From positions 43,402-107,401 of the forward strand of contig JAZKEQ010000011.1 in assembly GCA_040386935.1 (NCBI GenBank): DNA of 64,000 nt, in the 5' to 3' direction. Every line of letters starts with the position of its first letter. Position 1 is the stretch's first letter. The translations under genes were made by a program, and so were the position numbers. The notes under the pieces were generated by a model that had not been told where the DNA came from, searched no databases, and saw only the letters and a program-made list of their open reading frames with translations. The DNA comes from JABMMZ01 sp040386935. Its GTDB lineage: Bacteria; Bacteroidota; Bacteroidia; NS11-12g; UBA955. Positions 1 through 8,913 of this stretch are shown here, one piece after another.

Positions 1-1
1 A

Positions 2-196
2 TTTCTTTCAATCACAGGTTCTGCTTATGTAGGTATCGGTGGCTGCGAAGATGATTGCAGTGATTTGTGCTGGTGTTTGCCCGGTTGTTATACTACCAGT
101 TGGAGTAAGACTGTAGGCATGGACTTTGAAATCAATATCAACAGAGTAAATGGAAAATCAGGCTTTGATATCGGATTTAAAAACGTACAATTATAA
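2..196 (+). CDS. C-terminal end of a Cys-rich protein, 5' truncated
   Basis: An open frame enters from the left edge and ends at TAA 194-196, giving about 64 residues. The visible part has a cysteine cluster (GCEDDC, then LCWCLPGCY, residues about 15-30) followed by a polar tail ending KNVQL. I recognise no family. The cysteines could form disulfides in an exported protein or bind a metal; both are inference. The next gene begins 35 nt downstream and is exported, so this may be the end of the same surface-protein operon. The function cannot be called without the missing 5' part. Confidence 0.6.
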   Translation, partial: FLSITGSAYVGIGGCEDDCSDLCWCLPGCYTTSWSKTVGMDFEININRVNGKSGFDIGFKNVQL

Positions 197-231
197 CAGT
201 AATTTTGAAAAATAATATTTTGAAACACATC

Positions 232-2238
232 ATGATAAAACAGATATTGACTATTGCGGCAGTGGGTCTTTTTCAACAATTACAGGCTCAGAATCCATTG
301 GTTGTAATGGGGGGTGAAAAAGGAAATTATATTTTAAACTCTTTTAAAGTAGCCTCACCCAAATTTCCTGACGGAAAGGTCACGGGATTTAAGTTAGAGC
401 GTAGTGAAGATAAAGGAGCCACTTTTCAGTTGATAGATATTTTTAGTACGCCTGAGAATCTGGATCAGTATAAAAAGAATATCGAACAATCGGTTGAAAA
501 CTGCGTATTGCCACAGGAGTTAACAGAAGGAGAATTAACCCAGTGCTGGACTAAATTTTCGAGATACCATAAGGTTGATTCCATTCGCGAGTACTTGAAC
601 TACCAACATATTTTATTGACGCTTAATTTGCTGTTATTGGATAAATCTGCCGTTGCAGGTAAATTATATGTTTATAAATTATCTTCAGTTGATGCTTCAG
701 GCGGAGTGATAGAATCCAAAACATCAGGTAATATTTCGTATCCTGAAAAAATGATTTTTTCTCAACCGCGTTTTCAGAGTTATGAAATCAATCAACAGCG
801 TTTAGTATTTAAATTCAAAGCGGCTAAATCCGGAAAAAAGCCTAATCATTTCGCTATTTATAGAAAACAGACAGCTTCAAGTGATGCATTTACTAAAATT
901 GGATTGTCAAGAGATATTTATACAGAAAAAGATAGTTTGGTTTACACTTTTATCGATCAGAATATAAGTGATGCGATTACCTACTTTTACTACATTGCGC
1001 CTTCTAATCAATTTGGTAATTACAATGTGTGCTCAGATACATCTGCAGCCGCTTCATTGGAAAATAAAGAGGTTTTGATTCCGGATAATTTTAAGGCGGT
1101 GCCAAGTGATTCTTTGAATGCCATAGCACTTAGCTGGAACCTTGTAAACCCAGAGGCGATAGGTTCTGTTCAACTATTTAGAAATACTGAATACGAAGGA
1201 CAGTATACAATGGTATCAACCTTTTCACCCTATGAAACTGCTTATATGGATAAAGGTGTTTTACAAGGTATCAAGTATTATTACTATTTAAAAATTACAG
1301 ATAAGTTCGCAAGAAAATCATTAAACGGAGCACGTATTTTTGGTATTATGTCGGGTAACGAACAGCCCAATTCTGTCGCCATATTTACAGCGCGTTCAAC
1401 TGATAAAGGTGTCGTGTTGGAATGGGTGCCCAATGGCAATAATATACGAGGATTCTATTTGTATAAAACCTATCAGATTGAAGGTGCTTCTGAACCTGTA
1501 GGTCAGTTTATCCCATTTAATCCTGATTTAGAATTGTATACTTATACCGATACTGTTAAAAACAATCGCTCTGAATCTGTGGTTGGTTATACGGTTACTC
1601 AGGAAAATGGCGGACACCTTGAAGGTGGAATGTACCAATGGCAATATGTTGTGAACTCATTGCAAGCAGTGAGCCAAAGTTTGCAATTGCAAGTTGATGC
1701 CAACCAGTACGCAAAAAAAATATTAATTACCTGGCAAAATATGTTGAATACAAGAGTAAACGGCTACAATATTTACCGAATAGATATTAAAACGTCTGTT
1801 AAAACACAATTGAATAGCTCAATGTTATTGCCGAATGTATTGTCTTATACCGATAGCTTATTTCAGACTTCTGATAATTTTAAATATTTGGTTGAACCAG
1901 TAATGATGAATGGAAAATTATACCGTTCATTTGAATCAAATGAAATTACAGGGCTTGCTGAATTGCCACAATCACCTTATGATATTAAACTAACGGTAAA
2001 AGATAATGGGGTAGTGGTGAGTTGGAGCTATTATGAAAAAGAAACCATTCTCAATTTTGAGGTTTATAGATGGCAAGTGGGTGAAGAACCTGTGAAAGTA
2101 GGAACAGTGGATGCTAAAGTTAATCAATATACCGATGCTACAAGTAAAAATAAAGACACCACAATATTGTATTTTGTGAAAGCAGTGAATAAAAATGGTG
2201 AGAGCAAACCATCTTCTACAATAGAACTAAAACAATAA
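232..2238 (+). CDS. exported protein with fibronectin type III-like repeats
   Basis: The protein has 668 residues from the ATG at 232. A TTG at 205 would add nine residues ahead of what reads as a signal peptide (MIKQILTIAAVGLFQQLQAQ), so the ATG is preferred. After the signal peptide there are about six beta-rich modules of 90-100 residues with fibronectin type III character: a Trp or Phe in an I-x-L-x-W strand, Y-x-I/L-Y-R/K in the middle, and Y-T-D followed by Y-x-V near the end. Clear examples lie around residues 290, 395, 495 and 590. I see no T9SS sorting tail and no membrane anchor. It is followed 7 nt later by a PKD lipoprotein and so probably shares its transcript. A surface or periplasmic scaffold is inferred; the ligand is unknown. 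Confidence 0.7.
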   Translation: MIKQILTIAAVGLFQQLQAQNPLVVMGGEKGNYILNSFKVASPKFPDGKVTGFKLERSEDKGATFQLIDIFSTPENLDQYKKNIEQSVENCVLPQELTEGELTQCWTKFSRYHKVDSIREYLNYQHILLTLNLLLLDKSAVAGKLYVYKLSSVDASGGVIESKTSGNISYPEKMIFSQPRFQSYEINQQRLVFKFKAAKSGKKPNHFAIYRKQTASSDAFTKIGLSRDIYTEKDSLVYTFIDQNISDAITYFYYIAPSNQFGNYNVCSDTSAAASLENKEVLIPDNFKAVPSDSLNAIALSWNLVNPEAIGSVQLFRNTEYEGQYTMVSTFSPYETAYMDKGVLQGIKYYYYLKITDKFARKSLNGARIFGIMSGNEQPNSVAIFTARSTDKGVVLEWVPNGNNIRGFYLYKTYQIEGASEPVGQFIPFNPDLELYTYTDTVKNNRSESVVGYTVTQENGGHLEGGMYQWQYVVNSLQAVSQSLQLQVDANQYAKKILITWQNMLNTRVNGYNIYRIDIKTSVKTQLNSSMLLPNVLSYTDSLFQTSDNFKYLVEPVMMNGKLYRSFESNEITGLAELPQSPYDIKLTVKDNGVVVSWSYYEKETILNFEVYRWQVGEEPVKVGTVDAKVNQYTDATSKNKDTTILYFVKAVNKNGESKPSSTIELKQ

Positions 2239-2245
2239 GACAACT

Positions 2246-3223
2246 ATGAAAAATAAAACGCTTCGGATATTATCGTATTCTGCCTTAATTCTGATGGGCT
2301 GTGCAAAGTCGGGCGGAGCATTGCAGGATGCCACCATCGATTTTGATATTACTAACAACAATACCAATGCACCGGCTACTGTAGGTTTTATCAATAAATC
2401 AAAATTTGCCAATGGCTTTGTTTGGTACTTTGGTGATGGCGACAGCAGTAAAAATGTGCAAGCTTCGCATGTATATCCCAATCCCGGAAATTATGTGGTA
2501 ACGCTCAAGGCATTTACAGACAAAGGGATTAAAACTATCAGTAAAACTGTTTCAGTATTATCAAAATTAGCGCCTATCGCATCATTTACCTATCAAATGC
2601 CAAAACCATTTGTACTAGCTTCTACAGCTACATTTACCAATGCTTCAGTGAATGCAGTCAATTATGTATGGGATTTTGGCGATGGTGCAAAAAGTAATGT
2701 TGCAGGCCCTAGTCATACTTATATTGCAGCCGGTAATTTTACAGTTACATTAAAAGCTTATTCATCATCGGGCGACAGTGCGACTTATGCTACACAGTTG
2801 TTAGTGAAAGCAACTGCCGATAGTTTATACGTTGATAAGGTAACCATTGTCAATACACCCACCACCTGGGGCATGGGATATTTTTTTGATTTTGGCGATG
2901 ATCCCGATTATTATGTGGCCATTGGCAATTGGATTGATACAACCAAATTGAGAACATATATCATGACTAATACCATCGCATTCCCTTTGGTATATAATCT
3001 GCCGGCACCATTGAAATTGCCGGTACCTGCCGACTCGCGTACACCTTATTTGAATACGGTTTCAGTATTAGATTTTGACGATGCTTATAATTCTATGGAA
3101 GGCGACAGAATTGATATGAATATCAGAGATTATATCATTAACCCGAATGCCTATCCGGATGAAATAACTTTGGTTACCACAGGCAGTAAAAGCACTATCA
3201 AGTTTCAAGTGCGGTGGAAATGA
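2246..3223 (+). CDS. PKD-domain lipoprotein
   Basis: This 325-residue protein starts with a type II signal sequence and lipobox LMGC (Cys19), so it should be lipidated and anchored in the outer membrane or cell surface. Two PKD domains follow, at about residues 30-105 and 110-190. Each carries the hallmark FGDG (WYFGDGDSS and WDFGDGAKS), an H-x-Y, and a G-N-x-x-V-T-L-K-A strand. The C-terminal 130 residues are unassigned but rich in aromatics and Asp. PKD domains usually mediate protein or glycan contact rather than catalysis. The gene is 7 nt behind the FN3-repeat gene, suggesting a joint surface complex, which is inference. Confidence 0.8.
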   Translation: MKNKTLRILSYSALILMGCAKSGGALQDATIDFDITNNNTNAPATVGFINKSKFANGFVWYFGDGDSSKNVQASHVYPNPGNYVVTLKAFTDKGIKTISKTVSVLSKLAPIASFTYQMPKPFVLASTATFTNASVNAVNYVWDFGDGAKSNVAGPSHTYIAAGNFTVTLKAYSSSGDSATYATQLLVKATADSLYVDKVTIVNTPTTWGMGYFFDFGDDPDYYVAIGNWIDTTKLRTYIMTNTIAFPLVYNLPAPLKLPVPADSRTPYLNTVSVLDFDDAYNSMEGDRIDMNIRDYIINPNAYPDEITLVTTGSKSTIKFQVRWK

Positions 3224-3277
3224 TGAATAAATAGAAGGATATTTTCCTTAGGCTTATCATTCAATTTATCTTTTGCT

Positions 3278-3285
3278 TATTTTTG
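3278..3285 (+). promoter_or_regulatory. -7 box TATTTTTG upstream of the sensor kinase
   Basis: Exact match to the Bacteroidota -7 consensus TAnnTTTG, 19 nt before the TTG start at 3305. No clear TTTG sits at the expected -33 spacing. Confidence 0.4.
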
Positions 3286-3304
3286 CTTGAATAAGTAATA
3301 ACAA

Positions 3305-6184
3305 TTGAACTTTAAATCAGGCCTCGCAATATTTATTTTCTGTGCAATTACAAGTGTTGCCTACGCGGGGTATCCTTATTATAAAAATTTTAATATCAAT
3401 GATGGGCTTCCATCCAATAAAGTTTACAACATATTGGAAGATCGCTACGGCTTTATTTGGATCAGTACCGATAAAGGTGTAAGCAGGTACGATGGTGTTA
3501 GTTTTGTAAATTTTACAACTCGCGAAGGATTGCCTGATAACGATGTCATAGGCCTATACGAAGATGCTGTAGGGCGCATTTGGTTTCAGGGTTTTTCGTC
3601 TGAACCCTGTTATTATAAATCAGGCAAAATATACAATTCTAAAAACGATACATTTATAAGACGTGTAAAAAAACACCGGCCTTATGGTGTGTGTATGTTC
3701 GTGTTAATCAAACAAAACAAGTCGATTGGATTCATCATCGAACAGAATAATAAAAAACTCATTGTAGGAAAGGATATTGAAGATATTGAATTCAAAAAAA
3801 CTGTCAAGCTTTCAGAAGTGCCATATCAGCAATTTTTGATTCAGACAGGTAATACTTACGATAAAATAAGCCCTGCTGACTGGTATGATTGGAATAAGGG
3901 TGATTCATCAAAAAAAATTGTTAATAAGGCATGGGGAGGACTTCTACAAGAGTATGCCCTTTCAATGTTTTATTCCGAAGTTCCTGAAGGTGATTTGTAT
4001 GGTTTGGATCCAATTCATCATCAGATTTGGAAAATTCGCCCTTCGAATAATACGGCCACAAATTTTAAGATTGCAGGCAATTTTAATGGGTTGTATAGCA
4101 ACAAAAAATATCATGCATTGGTTGCAGATAGCACCTATACAGTTTACAATATCGATTTCTCTAAAAAAATAGAAAAGCAAAATCTGCCATTTGCTTTTAA
4201 AAGAATATTTATTGATTCAAAAGGCAATAAATGGTTGGGTAGTTTCGATAATGGTATTTATTTGGTACGTTCCAATACGCCTGTTAAAATTCCTTTGCCA
4301 TCAGGGCTTGAGAAAGGATTGTTGGCCATAAAACATATCAATGGTCATATACTTTTGGAAACTGAAACAAACGGTTTACTAGTGTTGGATAAAAACAATA
4401 ACTGTACTCAATACTTCCGCGAAAAAGGGAATAAAACAACAACAGGTATCGTTGATATTGGTGATGGTTATATCATGGGCAATGAAACAGGAGGTTTGGT
4501 TTTACTCGATCAAAATTTTAAAGTGATTAGACAGTTACTGCGATGGGCTGTGAAAGATATAGAAAAAGGAGGCAAAAATGAGATATTGATTGGAGCAAGG
4601 GAGAATTCATATATCTATCATACCTATCCCAAAGACACAATTATATACATTGACATAAGAAGAACAACCGCAATTTGCAGAGCCAATCAAACCGATATTT
4701 GGTTGGGAGGCTTGAAAGGAATCAATAAATATTCAATAAAAGGCAAGCATATGGCGATTTTGCCATTAAATATTCATCCCGATATTGCCAATAGTCGTAT
4801 CGTTGATATTAAAAACGATGGGTCTGGAAATATGTGGGTTGCAACCGATCAGAAAGGCTTATTTTATTGTCCATTAAAAGGTGGTATCATAAGATTTACA
4901 GAAGGTTCTGGTGATAAGAAACTGCTGTCAGATATGTGCCTGCAATTACTGGTGCCCAACAGTAAAGAGGTTTGGCTGGCAACAACAAAAGGCATTTCCA
5001 AAATTAATCATACCACAAAAGGGTTTACTGTTGTTAATTATTCAGTTCCTGAGGGGTTACCAGGTATCAGCGTTAACAGTATCGCCCTAATGGATAGCGG
5101 TATGTATGTGGCCACCCCTGATGGACTATACCAATTCAAAGTACTTCAAAAATCGCAAAACGAAACCAGTAGAACTTTAATTACTCAGGTGAAAGTTAAT
5201 GACTCTATCTATGCGATGGAAAGTCTTGAATTACCTTATAAGAAGAATAATCTGATCATAAGTTACGCTTCTTCATTTATCAATTCAGGCAACGAATACC
5301 GCTTTAAGTACAGGGTAAAAGGGCTCAACGCAGGATGGATTGAGACCAATACTCTTCAAATTCCGCTGCTCGGAATTGAGCCGGGAGATTATAATTTTGA
5401 AATTGTTGCTGTAAATGCCCAGGGTATGGCCGGACCCATGAACAGCTTTCATTTTGTGATATTGACACCATGGTTCAGACAATGGTGGTTTTATGGATTA
5501 ATAGCAGCAATTGTTTTGGCCATTTTTGCCTATTACTATATTTTATTAAAAGAAAAAATCGATCTCAATAAAAACCTCGACTTGTTGCGATTAAGGATTT
5601 TGAGAGCACAAATGAATCCACATTTTGTATTTAATGCACTCAGTAATATTCAGCGATTGATCCAAATTCAAAATTTAAAAAATGCAGAACAATACATCGG
5701 AACGCTTGCTTCAATTATGCGTAAAAGTCTGGATTATTCAGCCAAAGAATTTATTCCACTGAACAAGGAAGTTGACTATACCGCCAATTATCTTGAAATT
5801 GAAAAAATGCGCTTTGACGATAAATTTAATTTTAACATTGTCAATGAACTTAGTGCCGATGATCAGGAAATTATCTTTGTACCGCCAATGATATTGCAGC
5901 CTTTGGTTGAAAATGCCGTCAAGCACGCCTTTAAAGGGATTGCCCATACCGGAGAATTGAATATTACAATTTTCAAAACAGAAAGCCATTTGTTGACCTA
6001 TATCATCGAAGACAATGGCAGTGGATTTAAAAATACTGTTATTACCGGACACGGTTTAAAAATTACCAGAGACAGACTCAAATTATTGTATAAAGATAAA
6101 CCAGTAAACGCTTCGATGAATATTAATTCAGTAGCCAATGCAGGAACAATCATAACCATAGAATTACCCATATTAAATGACTGA
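3305..6184 (+). CDS. two-component regulator propeller sensor histidine kinase (LytS/YehU type)
   Basis: A 959-residue sensor. The TTG at 3305 is chosen because a signal peptide (about residues 1-21, ending AYA) follows directly and no ATG lies nearby. The periplasmic part carries propeller repeats of the W-I/L-G/A-T-x-x-G type (WISTDKGVSRYDG near 53; others near 310, 460, 510 and 555), then a Y_Y_Y-type beta-sandwich (about 640-715). One membrane helix lies near 725-750. The cytoplasmic end is a His_kinase domain with PHFVFNALSNIQ (His773 the probable phospho-acceptor) and an HATPase_c domain with LVENAVKHAF and EDNGSGF. It overlaps its response regulator by 8 bp, a strong sign of a functional pair. 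The stimulus is unknown; the adjacent FN3/PKD surface genes could be part of its regulon. Confidence 0.9.
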   Translation: MNFKSGLAIFIFCAITSVAYAGYPYYKNFNINDGLPSNKVYNILEDRYGFIWISTDKGVSRYDGVSFVNFTTREGLPDNDVIGLYEDAVGRIWFQGFSSEPCYYKSGKIYNSKNDTFIRRVKKHRPYGVCMFVLIKQNKSIGFIIEQNNKKLIVGKDIEDIEFKKTVKLSEVPYQQFLIQTGNTYDKISPADWYDWNKGDSSKKIVNKAWGGLLQEYALSMFYSEVPEGDLYGLDPIHHQIWKIRPSNNTATNFKIAGNFNGLYSNKKYHALVADSTYTVYNIDFSKKIEKQNLPFAFKRIFIDSKGNKWLGSFDNGIYLVRSNTPVKIPLPSGLEKGLLAIKHINGHILLETETNGLLVLDKNNNCTQYFREKGNKTTTGIVDIGDGYIMGNETGGLVLLDQNFKVIRQLLRWAVKDIEKGGKNEILIGARENSYIYHTYPKDTIIYIDIRRTTAICRANQTDIWLGGLKGINKYSIKGKHMAILPLNIHPDIANSRIVDIKNDGSGNMWVATDQKGLFYCPLKGGIIRFTEGSGDKKLLSDMCLQLLVPNSKEVWLATTKGISKINHTTKGFTVVNYSVPEGLPGISVNSIALMDSGMYVATPDGLYQFKVLQKSQNETSRTLITQVKVNDSIYAMESLELPYKKNNLIISYASSFINSGNEYRFKYRVKGLNAGWIETNTLQIPLLGIEPGDYNFEIVAVNAQGMAGPMNSFHFVILTPWFRQWWFYGLIAAIVLAIFAYYYILLKEKIDLNKNLDLLRLRILRAQMNPHFVFNALSNIQRLIQIQNLKNAEQYIGTLASIMRKSLDYSAKEFIPLNKEVDYTANYLEIEKMRFDDKFNFNIVNELSADDQEIIFVPPMILQPLVENAVKHAFKGIAHTGELNITIFKTESHLLTYIIEDNGSGFKNTVITGHGLKITRDRLKLLYKDKPVNASMNINSVANAGTIITIELPILND

Positions 6185-6929
6185 GAATCAAAAAAAGAAA
6201 GTCTTCATCGTTGAAGATGAAAAACACAACCGCGATTTATTAGCCACCTATATCAACGATTATTTTAGTGAGAAAATTGAAGTAGTGGGTTTTTCAGGCA
6301 GTATTGCCGAGTCCATAGAATTTTTGACCCACAAAACCGCTGATATTTTATTACTCGATATAGAACTGTCGGATGGGCAAGTGTTTGAATTGCTCAATCA
6401 GATTGAATATAAAAAATACAAGTTACTGTTTATTACCGGCTATTCTGAACATGCTATAAAAGCAATTAAATATTCGGCAGTTGACTATCTTTTAAAACCG
6501 GTTATCAGGCAGGATTTAATTGCGGCCATAAAGAATGTCCTGATTTCAGAATTTAACCTGAATCCGGAATTGGATGATTTAGTCAGCCGCAAAAAATTTG
6601 AACTTGACGAGTATCTTGTAATTAATGGGGTGCATGCTATTGAAAAAATATTGATCGAAAAAATATCGCATATGGAAGCCGATGGTATTTATACAATCGT
6701 TTATCACGACAATAAGAAAACAATCTCAACCCGCCCCATTGGTCTTTATGAGGATATTTTACCGCTTAATCGCTTCATTCGCTGTCATAAATCATTCATA
6801 GTCAATAAGTTCTTTATTAAAAAGGTAGAAAAAGGCAGGAGTGTTGGCTTAATGTTACACAATGGTGTTGAATTACAAGTAGCCGTGCGCAAAAAAGACG
6901 AATTTATGGAGTGGTACAGAAGCGAATAA
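6177..6929 (+). CDS. LytTR-family response regulator
   Basis: A 250-residue protein. The receiver domain (about residues 8-125) shows the acidic pair in VEDE, phospho-acceptor Asp61 in ILLLDIELSDG, and the conserved Lys in YLLKPV. The C-terminal LytTR DNA-binding domain (about 150-248) includes RCHKSFIVN. Its start overlaps the kinase stop by 8 bp, so translation is probably coupled. It should bind promoter repeats once phosphorylated by the upstream kinase; targets are not visible from sequence. Confidence 0.92.
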   Translation: MTENQKKKVFIVEDEKHNRDLLATYINDYFSEKIEVVGFSGSIAESIEFLTHKTADILLLDIELSDGQVFELLNQIEYKKYKLLFITGYSEHAIKAIKYSAVDYLLKPVIRQDLIAAIKNVLISEFNLNPELDDLVSRKKFELDEYLVINGVHAIEKILIEKISHMEADGIYTIVYHDNKKTISTRPIGLYEDILPLNRFIRCHKSFIVNKFFIKKVEKGRSVGLMLHNGVELQVAVRKKDEFMEWYRSE

Positions 6930-6985
6930 ACTGTACATTACTTCAATTGCTCACCCTTTTATTTCTATACCTCAGAAAATAGCAG

Positions 6986-6993
6986 TATTTTTG
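6986..6993 (+). promoter_or_regulatory. -7 box TATTTTTG of the ABC-F gene
   Basis: Exact TAnnTTTG ending 7 nt before the ATG at 7001. A TTTC lies 20 nt further upstream as a weak -33 candidate. The implied 5' leader is only a few nucleotides. Confidence 0.5.
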
Positions 6994-7000
6994 CATTTTC

Positions 7001-8902
7001 ATGTTAACTTTAAACGATTTAGCGTTCGACTTTGGAGGTCGTTATTTATATAGAGATGTCAATTGGCAAATAAAGCCCGGAGAGAGAATTGGTCTTGTTG
7101 GACAAAATGGTACAGGTAAGTCTACGCTTTTGCGTATTATGACTAATGAGTACCTGCCTACCGAGGGGAGTATATCAAAAGCAAAGGATTGTACCATTGG
7201 ATTTTTGAATCAGGATTTGCTCAGTTACGAGAGTGATGAGTCAATTTTTAAAGTGGCCCTTCAGGCTTTCGATAAAGCCCTTCAGCTTCAGAAAGAAATA
7301 GATGATATTATGGAACGTTTAGAGTTTGACCACTCTGAAGAGGTTCTCAATTTGCTTGGAGATAAACAAGAACAATTCGAAGCATTGGATGGCTATAACA
7401 TTCAGTTTAAAACCGAAGAAATATTAGAAGGTCTTGGTTTTAAAACGGCAGACTTACAGCGTCCACTCAGCGAATTCAGCGGAGGATGGCGCATGCGTGT
7501 AATGTTGGCCAAACTGTTGTTGCAAAACCCAAAACTGTTGCTGCTCGATGAGCCTACGAATCACTTGGATTTACCGTCTATTGAATGGATAGAAGAATAC
7601 TTGCAATCGTTTGAAGGATGTGTCATCATAGTATCTCACGACAGGTTATTCCTTGATAAAATGGTAACCAAAGTGGTAGAAGTAGCGAATAAACGCGTTT
7701 ACCAATACACCGGCAATTACACCAAATTTCTAGAATTAAAAGCCGATCGCGATGACCTTCAACAAAGGGCCTACGAGAATCAGCAATCATTTATTAAGCA
7801 ACAGGAAAAACTCATCGACCGTTTTAAAGCCAAAGCGAGTAAAGCTACAATGGCACAAAGTCGAATGAAAATGTTGGATAAAATTGAAAGGATAGAGGAG
7901 GTGCAGAATGATGAATCGGTCATGAACCTGCGTTTCAAGGTTAGACAACAACCGGGTAAAATCATCATTACACTGAAAGATATTGGCAAACAATACGGTG
8001 ATCAGGTGATATTTGAACATGCAAGTGCTCAGATATTGAGAGGTGATAAAATAGCACTGATTGGAGCAAATGGTAAAGGTAAGTCTACCCTTCTCAGAAT
8101 TATTGATAAAAGTGAACCTGTTACCGGTGAAGTTGAGTATGGCTATAACATTGAAAAAACCTTCTATGCCCAGCACCAATTGGAGTCATTGAATATTCAA
8201 AACGAAATTCTTGAAGAGTTGTCGCAAATGGGATCAACTAAACTCGAAAGTGAACTCAGGTCAATTCTGGGTTGTTTTCTTTTCTCGGGTGATGATGTAT
8301 ACAAGAAGATAAAAGTACTGAGTGGTGGCGAAAAAGCACGTGTTGCATTGGCCAAAACATTGGTTGAAGAAGCAAACTTCCTCTTATTAGACGAACCTAC
8401 CAATCACCTGGATATTCAAAGTATGAATATTTTGATACAGGCCCTACAGCAATTCGAAGGCACTTTCATCACAGTATCTCACGATCGTTATTTTATATCG
8501 CAAATAGCCAATAAAATATGGTGGATAGAGGACGATGTAATAAAAGAGTATGAAGGTGGTTACGATGAATGGAAGTATTGGATGGCCCAGCGCGAAAAGA
8601 CTAAAGCCATAGATGCCAAAGCTCAGGAGCCCGTTAAAGTTGTACAAAAACAACAAGCACCCCCTGCTGAGATAAAAGTTAACGACAAGCAAAAGAAACA
8701 ATTGCAACAACAGCTCAATGATATTGAAGCTGAAATAGAACAACTTAAAAACGACAAGCAGTCAATAGAAAATAAACTGGATGATGCAGCCAATGCAGAC
8801 AAAATTGGCATGCTTTCTGAACAGTATAAGCAAAATCAGGAATTGCTCGATAGTAAAAATAAACTGTTCGAGACAATATTTGAACAATTATTAAGTTTAT
8901 AA
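7001..8902 (+). CDS. ABC-F family ATP-binding protein (Uup/YdiF-like)
   Basis: A 633-residue soluble protein with two ABC ATPase domains and no membrane segment. Walker A motifs are GQNGTGKST (near 35) and GANGKGKST (near 355). ABC signatures are FSGGWRMR and LSGGEKAR. Both halves have LLLDEPTNHLD Walker B motifs followed by SHDR. A linker of about 80 residues between the domains corresponds to the ABC-F P-site tRNA interaction motif. The Lys/Gln-rich C-terminal coiled coil (about 560-633) is typical of the Uup branch. Such proteins act on ribosomes to relieve stalling; a role in antibiotic protection is possible but not shown. The next gene starts 11 nt later. Confidence 0.93.
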   Translation: MLTLNDLAFDFGGRYLYRDVNWQIKPGERIGLVGQNGTGKSTLLRIMTNEYLPTEGSISKAKDCTIGFLNQDLLSYESDESIFKVALQAFDKALQLQKEIDDIMERLEFDHSEEVLNLLGDKQEQFEALDGYNIQFKTEEILEGLGFKTADLQRPLSEFSGGWRMRVMLAKLLLQNPKLLLLDEPTNHLDLPSIEWIEEYLQSFEGCVIIVSHDRLFLDKMVTKVVEVANKRVYQYTGNYTKFLELKADRDDLQQRAYENQQSFIKQQEKLIDRFKAKASKATMAQSRMKMLDKIERIEEVQNDESVMNLRFKVRQQPGKIIITLKDIGKQYGDQVIFEHASAQILRGDKIALIGANGKGKSTLLRIIDKSEPVTGEVEYGYNIEKTFYAQHQLESLNIQNEILEELSQMGSTKLESELRSILGCFLFSGDDVYKKIKVLSGGEKARVALAKTLVEEANFLLLDEPTNHLDIQSMNILIQALQQFEGTFITVSHDRYFISQIANKIWWIEDDVIKEYEGGYDEWKYWMAQREKTKAIDAKAQEPVKVVQKQQAPPAEIKVNDKQKKQLQQQLNDIEAEIEQLKNDKQSIENKLDDAANADKIGMLSEQYKQNQELLDSKNKLFETIFEQLLSL

Positions 8903-8913
8903 GTCCGAAAATA

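Noticed and set aside
7787..8179. Antisense open frame of 130 codons inside the ABC-F gene
   Set aside because: No motif or start signal; the plus-strand ABC-F protein is unambiguous.
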